64,000 nt of DNA from the NCBI RefSeq assembly GCF_002443255.2, contig NW_019211460.1, positions 34,385,952 to 34,449,951 of the forward strand, in the 5' to 3' direction. Positions within the stretch are counted from its first letter, which is position 1, and each line of letters starts with the position of its first letter. Both the position numbers and the translations under genes were made by a program. The DNA is from Varroa destructor. Its lineage: Eukaryota > Arthropoda > Arachnida > Mesostigmata > Varroidae. The notes beneath the pieces are model-generated. The model saw only the letters and a program-made list of their open reading frames with translations. It was not told where the DNA came from and ran no database searches. Shown in pieces: positions 13,888-25,467 of the stretch.

Positions 13888-14735
13888 ATGGAAAACACCA
13901 TAATCACACAAACCTACACCGGAAAAGTAAGCAGTTGAAGCCAATGTTGGATATTCCTTTGCTCAATCCAGAAGGTAGCTGAAGCATGGCTGCGAGCTTT
14001 TGACTGCCATGCCAACGATCGATGAGTCTCTTGGGGAACTCGAGATAGCAAGCTACATTGATTGTTTGATTTGCGGCAAGCATTTTAAAGTGGTAGATGC
14101 CCCTTTATGTCCAAATACCTAAAATGCGGAAATTATGTGGAATACGAATCCACTTTATGTTGTCCCCAGGCCAATTAGAAATGCGTATGGTGTATTCCAC
14201 GTACGTTTTGCGAAACTTGAATCAACAGAAAACGCACTTGGAGCGTGCGGTCACCACAGGCGGGACATGGTTCCATCTTTACGGAAAGAATCAAGACAAG
14301 CGTATGGCGTCGTTCTGGAAAGAGATCGAGTTCGGTGAGAGTGTCGAGTTGTACTAGACGTAAGGTGATACTGGTATTTGGTTATTATCGGTCTGTAACA
14401 ATTTACGTGTACAATGTCAGTCTTGGCCGAGAAAACCTTTAAATGCAAAACCTTTCGCGAAAAACCCCTTCGATTGCGAGAATTGTGTTTGTTCTTGGGG
14501 TTCCGATATCTGGTCCCGTGCTCACTTGCTCCCAAGACTCCAATCTCCGTGTGTGAAACGTTAATGCCTTTCACGTTTAAGACCTCCTCGCCTAATTTAT
14601 CTCCAATATTGTATGAAATTTAAAAGCGCTCTGGTCATCAAACAACGACCTGACCATTAAACGTCGATTTTAGAGACTAAAAGGTGTTTATTCTTCCGAG
14701 CACATTTTTCCTGTATCTATCGACTAAATTTCGTC
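13888..14735 (+). repeat. Dispersed repeat, copy A (~850 bp)
   Basis: Aligns end to end, in the same orientation, with 30718-31552. Shared blocks include TTGGATAT(T/C)CCTTTG, a CAACG...ATG(A/C)GTCTCT block, a TGTCAGT...TTTCG block, ACTCCAATCTC followed by TGAAACGTT, ACCTCCT.GCCTA, GCTCTGG, and a CGTTGATTTT-type stretch. By eye, identity is roughly 55-60% with small gaps. Open frames on the minus strand of both copies share NVS..EIGVL and VLSA/VFSA.TD motifs, hinting at an old coding element. No terminal inverted repeat, LTR end or transposase signature was found, so the class is unknown. Confidence 0.7.
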
Positions 14736-17193
14736 TGAAGCTCAAAGGTTATTTAATTTTAAAGTCCGCCGACTTCGCTCAAGAAAAAATATATAGATGT
14801 ACACAGCATGTAATAATCTCAATAGCAGCTCGATTAACGATAGCCTATATGTAAGGAGCTACTGTGCACTCCCTCGAAGGTTGAGAGCAAGGTGACTGAC
14901 AATCAAGCCTCCGTGTTCCACAAACGACAGACAACGTCGCGGCATTTATTCCAAATTAGAAAAAGAGGTATTTGACTTGAAGGTTTTCGAACACGTTTGT
15001 TCAAACACCTGACAGGTTATTGAAAAATCAAACAATGCGGTACTTATCCAGTTAATGTTAGGTCCGGTTTTGTTTTTTTTCAGCGAGCCTTAAAATACAA
15101 ACACTGAGCAAGTTGAGTGCAACTATAATTCGAATATGCTTAGTTATATCGTGAACAAAGATTTTTAATCAAAATTAGGCTCTACAATTATTAGACTGGC
15201 TGCAACGTTTTTTTCTACAGCATTTGCCGATCTCTATCAGCCTTAGGATAATTCTAAGTAAAATCTTAGCATTTTAGACGATCACTAACAATATGGATCG
15301 CAACTAAAGCGTTAGACAGGAAGTTAAAACAGCATTTCATTCGTTCAAATGGGTCCCACAGTTAACTAAATATCCGTAACAAGCCAACTATGCATTCGAA
15401 TATGAGAGTGGAAATTTTATCAGAATTCGTCCAACAAGTTGGATTCAGATATGAAATTTATCATATAAATTTGAGTAGGAAGTCAAACTTTCAATTTGAA
15501 TATGAGTTCAAAATTAAATAAGAATAAATAGGAAGTAGCAGATCGTTTTGCACCTCGGTCGTGGTATATTAATTATTTATCCCAGTATTGAGTTAGAATG
15601 ATTTATTTCTAAGCGTAAACCTGGATGAAAACGTGAGATCATCTGGATGAATACCACGACATACTCGAGCGATTAGAATTCTATACGTTATCAGAAATAT
15701 GCACCATAAAGCCAAACCTTCATAAGATTCTCGCTTTTACGTCCTGCCTTAACGTGACGGAAAGCAACATTAGTTACTATGTTTATTATAATAAAAATAA
15801 ACAAAAAACGGGTTGTTTTTCGCGAAAAAACGCGATACGCCTGTTCATATATATCGTAAATATACAATAATATATATATATATATAGTATTGTATATTTT
15901 TTGCTGCTTTTATATTCAGATTTTGGAGATGGTATAGCTTTGAAGTTTGACCAGTCTCTCTCCCGCGCTTTGGTATGCCTCTATGTATTTTCAGACATTT
16001 AGGCCATCTGCGATTCGTACAGAGGCGACAAAGTAGACATCGGAAATTCAAGACGCGTCACACTATTCAAGTGAAAATGAAAACTACTTAAATAATAAAA
16101 CGTAATAATTCAATTCAGAACGATAGTTTAGTGTGCGTTGCAACTTACAAAAATGTTACAATAATTTACTTTCCCATAGGAACCTCGGCTTTGGATTATT
16201 GTCCAGAGCCTGGACAAAAGCATTTAGGACAAGAAATTTCGGGCTTTGCTAGACGAAATTCAGTTTGTTCATAGCAGGAATTGCTGATTTATTAGCAACG
16301 ACTCGATAAAGAGTTTTTAGTTAGGCCCACGCTATGAAAAAAGACGCACAAGCTATAAAACGATTTCGTATGATCTAAGTGAGTAGCAGTAATAGTTACC
16401 TGTTCTACATCAAATCGTTGCCGGCTGTAAGAAGTGCATTTTCGATTCTAATCACAACTACAGAACATTGTCGGTTAATCATAAATAATCAGCCAAACGG
16501 AACGGAGGTTCTTCCAGGTGTCTGATAAAATCTAGAGCAGTTGCTTCGTTTCGAACTTATAAAACTGTAAGTGCAGAATGTTATTTGTGTCAAACATACA
16601 CGTTTTACCGTTCAAAAAATTGCAACATGATTTCGGCGCGTCTAGTGTTTGTCCCCACTCGGGCTTAAAACTGCGGAAAGCCATCTCATTCAGATGGCTT
16701 TATAGCTTGCTAGTAAATCATTCGCTCTCACAAGGCCCGTTCTCCAGATTTTCCGCGAGCTGTCCAACCAAACATTTTTTACAACAGGAAGAAGTTACCT
16801 GACATTTTGAAAGTTTGCATTTTACATCTGCAGAGTAACAACAGGGTAGAGCCTAGTAAACATAAGCGTAAAAAAGTTATGTAAAGACTCCGAAATTATT
16901 AACTGACTCTTGTCGCATCCTGCATAGAACGTGACTATAGATCATAACTAAAAGTACTTCGAAATCTCTTCGAAATATACATAGATAATCGATAGTTGCC
17001 AACATCTCATGGCGAAAGGTCTCAGTAAACTCGAGTTGCCCTAATTTCCACAGTGTATTCTAGCGGGATCTCTCATGCCTTCTGCGCTTTAAAATCAGAT
17101 CCAAACTTAAAGCAGTGAATAATTTAAATATGTTTTCAATTCAAATATTCAAACCCTTCTGGATATCTAAGAGCTTAGTTTTGAAGCAGTAAC
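14736..17193. other. AT-rich DNA, possibly intronic
   Basis: No firm exon. A few short Cys-rich minus-strand open segments near 15.95-16.05, 16.2 and 16.75 kb look faintly coding, but I could not join them in phase. A short (TA)n run lies at 15867-15886. Confidence 0.3.
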
Positions 17194-17645
17194 TCTGCAA
17201 ACGCCCCTAGCCTTAGTAAGAGCAGTGTGAATGTCTCCATAAAAACATCTCGGAGTTTATAATACACTCTATTTGCCTTCTACATTATCCACTTTTCACT
17301 TTACTTATCCTGATGCTCAGGAGTTACATTCGTAGGTTAACAAATCTATCGTCTACCATTTTCAACAATTTATCTTGGGCTTCGTGCTTCTGGGTTTGCT
17401 TTCTCACCAGAGTAGCGTTCCGTTTCACACAAAATTCACCAATTGAAATTCGTGTTAGTAGACTATTTACTGTGTTCACAAGATTTTCCCCCAGCGTCTT
17501 TTTTTTGTCTCCTAGGGTCAAAAATTTCTTTGAAGGATAGAGATTTTCTTCGAATGGAGAGGCCACCACAACCCCAAAAGTGTATTTTGCAGGCTGAGAC
17601 GCCCAATTATTATTACTAAGACGGATTAAGGACATCGAAGCATCG
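17194..17645 (-). CDS. Two phase-matched candidate exons of an unrecognised protein
   Basis: Exon 17328-17645 follows a TTTTCCCAG acceptor and encodes about 105 residues, basic and Lys-rich in its second half, with a helical C-terminal part. It ends at a GTAACT donor in phase 2. A 59-base intron ends in AAATAG, and exon 17194-17268 continues in phase with a hydrophobic helix (TLLLLRLGAFAE). A GTTACT donor follows, again phase 2. The short intron and phase agreement resemble the confirmed genes here. An ATG within the first exon (17635) could alternatively be the start. I do not recognise the family. It may belong with the candidate exons at 11.2-13.2 kb. Confidence 0.35.
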
Positions 17646-20136
17646 CTGGGAAAAGTGCATAAACTAATCAGAAAATATGTACAGATATAAAATTTAAAAA
17701 GGTTTTTTTTTTCTAAAAAATTATCAGTCTGCTAACGTATGGCCAATGTACATTAGGGAATTTATTAGCAAGCACGGCTAAGCTTGTTTTGTGGTTGCTT
17801 CTAAAGTTGGGTTCTTTAGCGGATTTAGCGAATATTTTTTTCAATGTAGTTTGGTTTGTTAAAATTTATTGTGTTTGTGGAAATAAAATTTATTGAAAAC
17901 TCCAAATTGCGGCCTATATATTGCGGTCAGTAATTTTTCGACTGCTTAAAATTTGAACTATTTAAAAGGCGCAAAGGGACAAACATCTTCGTTACAAGAC
18001 ACAAATCGATCCTGAAAGAGCAGATCCTACTCAAAAACCTTCTCGTAGCTATCTCGATAATTTCTGTAGCGAGGATACGTATATATATGTGTATTTCAAA
18101 GTCAAACATTATTCAAGTGTGCCCATGGCAAGCCGTAGATACTTTATTTCTAATTGTCGAAATATATCCTCAAGTAACATCACAGACACACTTGAGAATT
18201 GACTGAGAAATTGAAGAAAATGAGTTCTGAGGTATTTGCTATTTCTTAACGTTCATTTCAAATCACTCATTTACAAATTGTCAATCAATTAGTAGTAGCA
18301 AGGTAAAGAAGACACTTTTCGAATTTATTAAGTTGAATTATTTTACATAAATTTAGTATATATAATTTAATATAAAACGGATTTATTTAAACTATCCATT
18401 ATGGTTCAACTTACATCAGCCCTTGTGTCGAGTTTTTCGTGTGGAATTACTCAAACGACAAATGGTGGGTTCAAATAACCTTCAGAAAGACGTTGTTCTA
18501 CCAGATCACTTTTTTGGACATGTTCGAGAAAAAGAGAGGCGTTTTTAAACATATTCAAAAGTCACGGAACGCCACGAGATATAGAAGGTAGAATTCCCTT
18601 AAATATCTTGCAAAACACCTTAAAATCATGTGGTGTAATCAATGGTGTAACTTTATATGAACGCCATAGGATTGACGCAACTTTTTAACACACAGTAAGT
18701 TGCCTGACTTCCGTGGCTGTCGTTAAACTTAAGAGAAACAACTGAATGAACATTCAATAAGCTCAACGACGCAGTCATGAGCATACCTATACAAAATCTC
18801 TTTTTATCGTTATTAAATTAAGGTCATTCTCCAGCTAAACCTTGCGGCAAGTTAGCTAAAAATGAATGGTTTTTGAAAGTCAATTTTACAAACCGCACAT
18901 CGACCACAATTTTATATCGTTGTCTCTGTTTGCGTAATGTATGGCGATGGTAATGTAACAATGACCCACGATGAACATTGAAATTTACTCTGTAAAATAA
19001 TGAAAGAGCCAATGAAGGGGTAATTTCGTACATTACATACTAGTCCTTGCAAATAACGTATTTGCGCATTACAAAAGGACTCCAACGTAACTATATATAA
19101 ACGAAGTTTCTAACATAAGATCTCAAACGGTACATTCTCATGAGACAGCTCAGCCAGCTAAGGCATCATTTCCAGAAGGCTGATCGGGCCGCCGACTCTA
19201 ACCATTGTGTTAATGATCCTTTAGTACTAAATTCAATGTTTTAATGACGCCTATTTCAGTTCGTTCCCTACTTATACGCGATCCGCACTCGTTCCACTCA
19301 CTTTTAAAAATATATGCAGAAATTCTCTTATAGAAACAAAGACAGATAATGTCATGTCTGGCATTCGTTGATGGTAAATCTGCACCGGTGTGATAATTCG
19401 CTTATATTCGGTGCATGATCGAGTATAAGCACAAAATGAGTGCAAGTGTAGGATTTAATTCATCTCTCAATTTAGGGAGAAAAGGTAAGAACTGCTTATT
19501 AAAATTAAGAAAGTTAACACATCGATATATGATAATGGTAGGCAACTTTACGAGAGCACAGACTGATACTTAGCTACTAAAAGTAAAGCATCTTCAAAAA
19601 TCAAAAAGTAGCATAAATAAACCAGTAATTTTTTTATAGGCTATTCTTTGCATTTCAATCAGATGTGGCAAGTCAATTCAGAGAAACGTGCTGTTCATTC
19701 GTTTATTTATCAGACTTCGTAAGACATTTAATGTTATGTCTACCGTTGTGTCTGGCTAAATTTTGCTTCAACATATACGAGAGCTCATACCCCTAGATGA
19801 TAACCTTTCGTCTTATGCACCCGTTTTTGTGTGTCATTACTTTGCCGAAATTAACATGCCTTATGTTTAGAAAGCGGTGTAATGAACTTACAGTGAGAAC
19901 TTACCTTAATCTTACAATGCGTCAGCGATGTGAGGTTCGTTCTAACAATCAGCACAGATTATAGGTGAACTAGGTAGCTAAGAGCTATGCACTGCTAAGT
20001 CAATATATAAATGTAATTTTACATATACATAAGTAGATTTTTGAATGACGAATAAAATGAGCAGACTGTGGAAAATTGAGGTACATTCTTTCTAACGCTA
20101 GAGGCTGTTCGGTATATTTATTTTCGCTGGTTCTTA
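17646..20136. other. Upstream of the mRPL10 start; one further possible exon
   Basis: A minus-strand segment near 18840-18993, after an ATTATTTTACAG acceptor, is open and protein-like (about 50 basic residues) and could be an earlier exon of the 17.2-17.6 kb candidate. Otherwise AT-rich, with the mRPL10 promoter expected just left of 20137. Confidence 0.25.
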
Positions 20137-22016
20137 ATGACAGCGATACAGCTACGATGTGTTCAGGTATCGCAAATGCGTTTCCGTCGCATTCAAACGC
20201 GAAACCCACCGGAGCCTCATTTCGATCGAAAAGCGATGCTTGAAGTTTGTAAACCCATTATCCCTCCAAAAGAGAAAGTCTGCGGCCACCTTAACCGTGT
20301 CGAACGTATTTACGAGGTAAAATATACGATAGAAATATCTGTAGAGATTTATGTTATTATTACTACGATATCGCAACTATTACTTAACTGCATAGGTTTG
20401 TCTATATATAATGCTATCAATATTTAAGCGAGCACCTAACTCGAATTGGTAATATGAACAAATATCTGGAGCTACAACTAGCTGGTTCAGGCGACTGATT
20501 GGATTTCGAAAAAAAAGTTTACTCTTTCTCACTTCGAATATTATCATTTGAGCAACCTAATGCAATGTCAGCCCAACCTCAACAGTAATATGGCGGTAAA
20601 TAGCCGGTCTGTAACTACTACCCATTTATTCTACAAGCGCATGCCGTATGGATGACTACCGGTTGATTTTGCCATGAGTGCTACTCCTAACCATTACAGT
20701 ATTTACTTACATTACAGCCTCACCCTTGGAACGTCCTTAAGGCTAAAAGACTTCGAGCAAATCTTGAAGAGGCCTCAATGATTTTGTTCTACCACAAGAA
20801 TTCGGTCAAACGTGAAGACGATTTTAAAATCCATAACATGCTTTTCAAAAAGAAGCTTTATTTACAAACTAACATTTCTAACGAGGTGAGTTTTTCATGG
20901 TTATTTGATAGCGGTATTTAGTTACCTCGTTAGTTTTTTTTACCACTTTATTTCTCGTACAAATTTGTCTGACAAATTTCATCCGTAGTGGTAATGCTGA
21001 AGTTGGCTTAACTCTCACACTACACCAATAATGGTTAAGCCACAATCTCACATGAACTTATCCTTAATATAGGTAACTCGTCTGGCTATAAAAGACACCT
21101 TTCTAGCTAACGCCACTCCATTTACCTTCTCGAAGAACGCAATCATCATTTCACCCCACAAGAATATCACGGTAGCAATAGAGCTTCTGAAAAAGATGCC
21201 TCAGTATATACTTTTAGGTGAGTGAGACAAAGTTTTGGCGTAATTCAATATGCTAGAGCAATGAATTGATTCCAATAGTTACAAAAATAGAATTCTTGTG
21301 GCATGTGTGTGAAGTGAATTAGGAAACAAGTTTTAAGCAAATGTGCATTTTGGCATTACTCGAAGTGCTGATAAAACGCATGAAAATGCCCAACCAATTA
21401 ATAGACCTGTTCTTATAAAGAAATAGGATTTTTGTATAATATTGACGATTTTAATTAGGTCATTCATATACCGTGCAGCATTTTCGTTATAGCCGATACT
21501 CTATTGACATACATAATCTCAGAATTTTTTGCGTATTCTTATCCACTGATTTTTTTTATTCGCTTTAGTCTATCGCATCAACGGAAAGTTTGATCTATAG
21601 AGGTTTAACTATCTAACTTCCCCGTTGATGCGATAAACTAAATCGAACATGTGTATTGATCATAAACCTAATTATGCTCCTCTTTAATTATATAGAGATA
21701 TTACATCCATTTCTTGATTCTTAACCGCGCACACCTTTCCTTAATTTTTCTTATGTTTCTGTTCACGACAGCTGGTGTAATCGATAGAATTTTCTTGTCA
21801 CGTGACCAGCTACAGTGGTTGGCCACGGTCCCGTCAATAGAGTTCGTACAGGCTATCACTGCCAAACTTTTGGCTACGCACTCACAAAACTTATGCTTCA
21901 ACCTGAATCGACATCAACTGAGACTTTCAAATTTTCTTGCGGAGCATTCGAAGACGGCTTTCACCACCACAGCTTCATCGCCTACAGCTACTACTGGAGC
22001 ACCGCCGCAGGCTTAA
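20137..22016 (+). CDS. mRpL10: Mitochondrial large ribosomal subunit protein uL10m
   Basis: Component of the mitochondrial ribosome, at the base of the L7/L12 stalk. Exons 20137-20316, 20718-20885, 21073-21217 and 21772-22016 give 245 aa plus TAA, against about 260 in human. Family marks include the basic N-terminus followed by NPPEPHFDRKAML (near 23-35), KMPQYILLG.GVIDRIFLS across the exon 3/4 junction, and the C-terminal QLRLSNFLAEH segment. The N-terminus is basic and lacks acidic residues for about 25 positions, as a mitochondrial targeting sequence would. The chosen ATG is the first in frame after the region opens. Junction phases are 0, 0 and 1. Its 3' end faces that of the GrpE gene, 870 bases away. 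Confidence 0.93.
21560..21647. repeat. Long hairpin in mRPL10 intron 3
   Basis: Arms 21560-21590 and 21615-21647 pair over about 30 bases with the core TATCGCATCAACGG matching exactly and only a few mismatches or bulges. The loop is about 24 bases. The size fits a pre-miRNA-like stem or a foldback transposon remnant. Confidence 0.8.
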
Positions 22017-22886
22017 AAACGTCTGCTATTGAATAGAAGCCTAGTAGGGACAAGGACAGGAAAGAATAACTTACAGATAACAGATGTCAATGTATAGAAT
22101 ATTTTGTAAAATTAATAAGACATAAGTTATCATAATCTTCATGATTTTTATGACATGGGTTCGACCGAACACTTATAGCAATACGGAATAAGTTAGAGCA
22201 CTACATTTTAGAAAAAATCCTACTAAACAAAAATAAAACTACAATTCGATAGCTAAACTGTGATATTTTTATTGTACTTACATATATTATATATATACCT
22301 TTTTATGTATTTATATTTAAGGGAGATAGTCGCGATTCGTTCATTAGATAAAAATACGTAGAGGAGACAAAAACTTCTTTTTCAAATAACAGACATTTAT
22401 CGCGACTTAATCATTAACCATCACGACTTTCCAGTTTCACTGTGTATATTACTGTAATTCACTCGTTTTTATTTAAATTTTTATATTTTGTCCTATACTA
22501 TTATGACTGTATGTTTTGATAGTTAATTTGTTTTTTTATATTGTCTATATTTTATCTATGTCTCAGTGGTATACACCAGAATCACTTTACATTAATGGCA
22601 TTAAAGGCACACACACACATTTTAAAAAGTCGTGTGTGCCATATATGTAACACTGAATAATTGGTTTCATCACGTTACACAAATTTTCGCATTCTGTTCT
22701 CCATTTTTTCTGCCATATTCGCTTTTCCACTTTCATTTAAAATAACTTTCTATTTTAACAGTTTAATAAAATCCTACAGCCTTTTGCGAAGAAATTTTTA
22801 GGAAAGCAAAGCCTGGGACGCTCGACTGTGCCCCCCGAGTCAGCCAAGTTTTGAGGCTCCCTTAGGTTGCAAATAGGTATTCAGGA
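22017..22886. other. Convergent intergenic region between mRPL10 and GrpE
   Basis: Holds both 3' UTRs. An AATAAA for mRPL10 lies near 22230 and a minus-strand ATTAAA near 22763-22768 fits GrpE. A perfect 9-bp hairpin (GGCACACAC at 22606-22614 with GTGTGTGCC at 22632-22640) lies between them. Confidence 0.5.
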
Positions 22887-24700
22887 TTAATGCTTTACGA
22901 CGCCGACAAGTGCGGGCCGAATGACTCGGTCCCTGAGGCGGTAACCAAGCTTGCTAACGACAGCGATAGAATCGACTTCTTTGCTCTTGTCTTCAGCCAT
23001 GAAGACAGCCTCATGCTCGTTCGGGTTGAATTTCTCGCCGAGAGGGTTGATTTGAGTTAGGCCGTGTCTGTAAATCAGTCGAATAGTATGCTTAATTTTC
23101 GATATACGGCGAGTACGATAAGACTATTCGCATAATGGATGCATTTAACTAGTTCCTATCGTTTATCTGTCCATATCGATGCTAAACATTAGCACATTCA
23201 AGCTAGCACAATATGCTGGTCTTTCTAAATTTCTTTTGATTCAATGTCGTGCGTGTCTCACCTTCGAAAAACACTCTGCAACTGTGATTCGGTCATCTGT
23301 AATCCTTCAAAGAGGTTTTTTAAATATGGGTTTTTCTCCAACTCTTCTTTCGGTACTGCTTCGCAAGCGATTTGCAAAACATCAGCTATTTCAAGCAAAT
23401 CTGTGCAGAATTTTTGGATGCCAAAAACTTTCGTATCCTCGATTTGCTTCGTGAGACGCATCCGTAAGTTCTCCGAATCGGCAAGAGATCGCTTGTATTT
23501 ATCCTAGGCCCAAAAGACAAATACAAATTAGGTTAGCAGTTTTATACGAACCTTCTTAAAATATATATCAAAGCCCGCGCGGAGATGTACACAAAAATCC
23601 AACTATACCTATTATTGTGTCTTTGCCGGACCTATATAGAAGGGTCTTATCTTGGCACTGCCGACAAAATACATAAATAAAACGTATTCTAAACTGACAG
23701 ATCTTATTACTCTTAGTGCAATATTACAGAATTTCTAACTCGTCTTAACGTACAAGCACTAAAACGAGTTAGAAATTAAGTACCTGAATTGAGGCTCTTA
23801 CAACTTGACTTTAATATGGAAACAAGAAGAGTGTCCTCATGTGTTACGATGTCTGAAGTGCCGAACTGTGTACGTACATCAAGCTCCTTGACGTTTTGAA
23901 GCAAATTCGCGGTCCTCTGTCTGAGCTTTTCATATTCGGCTGGATCGACGGCTGGTGGTTTTTCCGTTGCTTCGCCTTCCAACGGTTTTTCAGTGGCTAA
24001 ATGTGGAGTTGTGGAGAACATGCGACTGTAAAATATATATATATATATATAGAGACCGTCAACTGCTTTACCTGTGCTGGCTATTACTTTTTTCAGTATT
24101 TATATTTTTATGTATGGTTATCATATATTGGCGAAACTTTTATCTATCAATTCATTCGTTACGATGTAACTCAGCGAAAAAATTAGAAGTAGATTTTCTT
24201 ATAAAACTACCGCCTCCACTTATTCCGAATTATGCAGAGCGACTGCGCAGTAAGGAAAGGACATTTGCTCTATGAAGTACCCGGGCCCGTATCTACCATC
24301 GTTACATTTCACAGGTATTATATATGACAACCCTTTAATCATGTACATAAAATTTACTGATAATCGTTATCAAATATAGTATTACTAAATCGGCTCACAG
24401 TGCGTGTGAACGAAGTTTCAACGGGGTGAAGAAGATAGCTCTGAATTTTGTTGAAACTTGGTAGCCTAAGGTCGGAGGGCCTGCTTGGACCACAATGGAA
24501 ATCGCGCATGTGATGCAATCTATAGCAATCAAACAACAAACACTGTAGGATAACACATTGTTGACCAACGAAATTTCACCATTGGCCTGAATCTTTTCTA
24601 AAGGTTACCTGATTGCATCTTGTCGACCTCCCTGGATGATTAATTGTCGCATAAAACGGCACAAATTCATCGCGCACATGTTGGTCACATTTGACGCCAT
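22887..24700 (-). CDS. GRPEL1: Mitochondrial GrpE nucleotide exchange factor
   Basis: Exchange factor for mitochondrial Hsp70 in the matrix import motor. Exons 24609-24700, 23878-24025, 23262-23503 and 22887-23067 give 220 aa, close to the human 217. The N-terminus is basic, and RMFSTT just after the first junction looks like a presequence cleavage region. A charged helical part (ELDDKYKRSLADSENLR, near 77-93) is the GrpE coiled coil. GIQKFCTDLLEIADVL and NLFEGLQMTESQL follow, and the beta domain ends KLGYRLRDRVIRPALVG. The ATG at 24700 was chosen because it is in frame and sits in an ACAACATGG context; two further in-frame ATGs follow at +7 and +10 codons. Junction phases 2, 0 and 2 all agree. 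Confidence 0.95.
23730..23777. repeat. Perfect 14-bp hairpin in GrpE intron 2
   Basis: AATTTCTAACTCGT at 23730-23743 is matched exactly by its reverse complement at 23764-23777, with a 20-base loop. Confidence 0.9.
24031..24051. repeat. (AT)n run next to the GrpE exon 2 acceptor
   Basis: About ten AT units lie immediately upstream of the acceptor used at 24026 on the minus strand, in place of a normal pyrimidine tract. Confidence 0.85.
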
Positions 24701-25178
24701 GTTGTTCCACAAGTCAATGGCAACGGACAGCGTGAACTACTCGAATTGTTTCTGTATGGCGCACACTAAACGTCGTCTGCTACACAGCAGACTCAGGTGG
24801 AATCAACACAGACGAGAATCATATCCTGTCGGAAAAATCCCTTTAATGCTATAGCATGCGCAACTTAGTAAAATAATTACGTAAAGTATCCCTCGAATCT
24901 TGATGTTTATATGTAGGCTGATAGAAGCTTTACTCTTCAACAACGAAATGAAAAGTCCACTCTAGCTTTATATATTTTTTATTACTGCCACTGTAATGAG
25001 AGTATCTCACTGAAAGGCAATATGCGGTTTATTCATCCACCTTTATTTTCAAGTTTGTGCCGTAGTTCAGCTTCGCAATCTATGCTAATAGCAATCTTCG
25101 TCAATCGAAGCTTGATTCTATACAAACGTTAGTATGGAGAATAATAGCGTAGCAACTTCTGTTTGCGCTTCATCACGA
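24701..25178. other. GrpE promoter and 5' UTR region
   Basis: Short region between the GrpE start and the 3' end of the next minus-strand candidate gene. No motif stands out. Confidence 0.35.
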
Positions 25179-25467
25179 TCATTTGGTTCCTTTGACGTCA
25201 CTGCCTCCACAGTCGTAGAGGCAGAACGCGACGACGTATCGCCCTGATAAGAACCGACCTAGCAACTACTAACGCTCGAGTTAGTTTTATCGTTTTACCG
25301 TTATTATAACATGAAATTGCATAACATGCAATAGCATCCTGCGTAACTTGGTATTTGTAATCCACTGCTAGCTGGGTGGTATTAGCAAAGTCGTTTTCCC
25401 TAAGTATTGGTGTCAATTCATGGAGTGGATAACGCGCTCGGCTAAATTCGGAAAGCTCAGTGAGCTG
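25179..25467 (-). CDS. Candidate two-exon 3' end of an unrecognised protein
   Basis: Exon 25299-25467 follows CTTGTATAG and encodes about 56 residues with a mixed, soluble-protein composition. It ends at a GTAAAA donor in phase 1. A 55-base intron with a CTAAC branch-point-like motif leads to a TTATCAG acceptor, and 25179-25243 continues in phase for 21 residues to TGA. The short intron with branch motif matches the style of the confirmed genes. Exons further upstream must exist but I could not place them. A different frame of the second exon is also open for ~40 codons. Family unknown. Confidence 0.4.
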
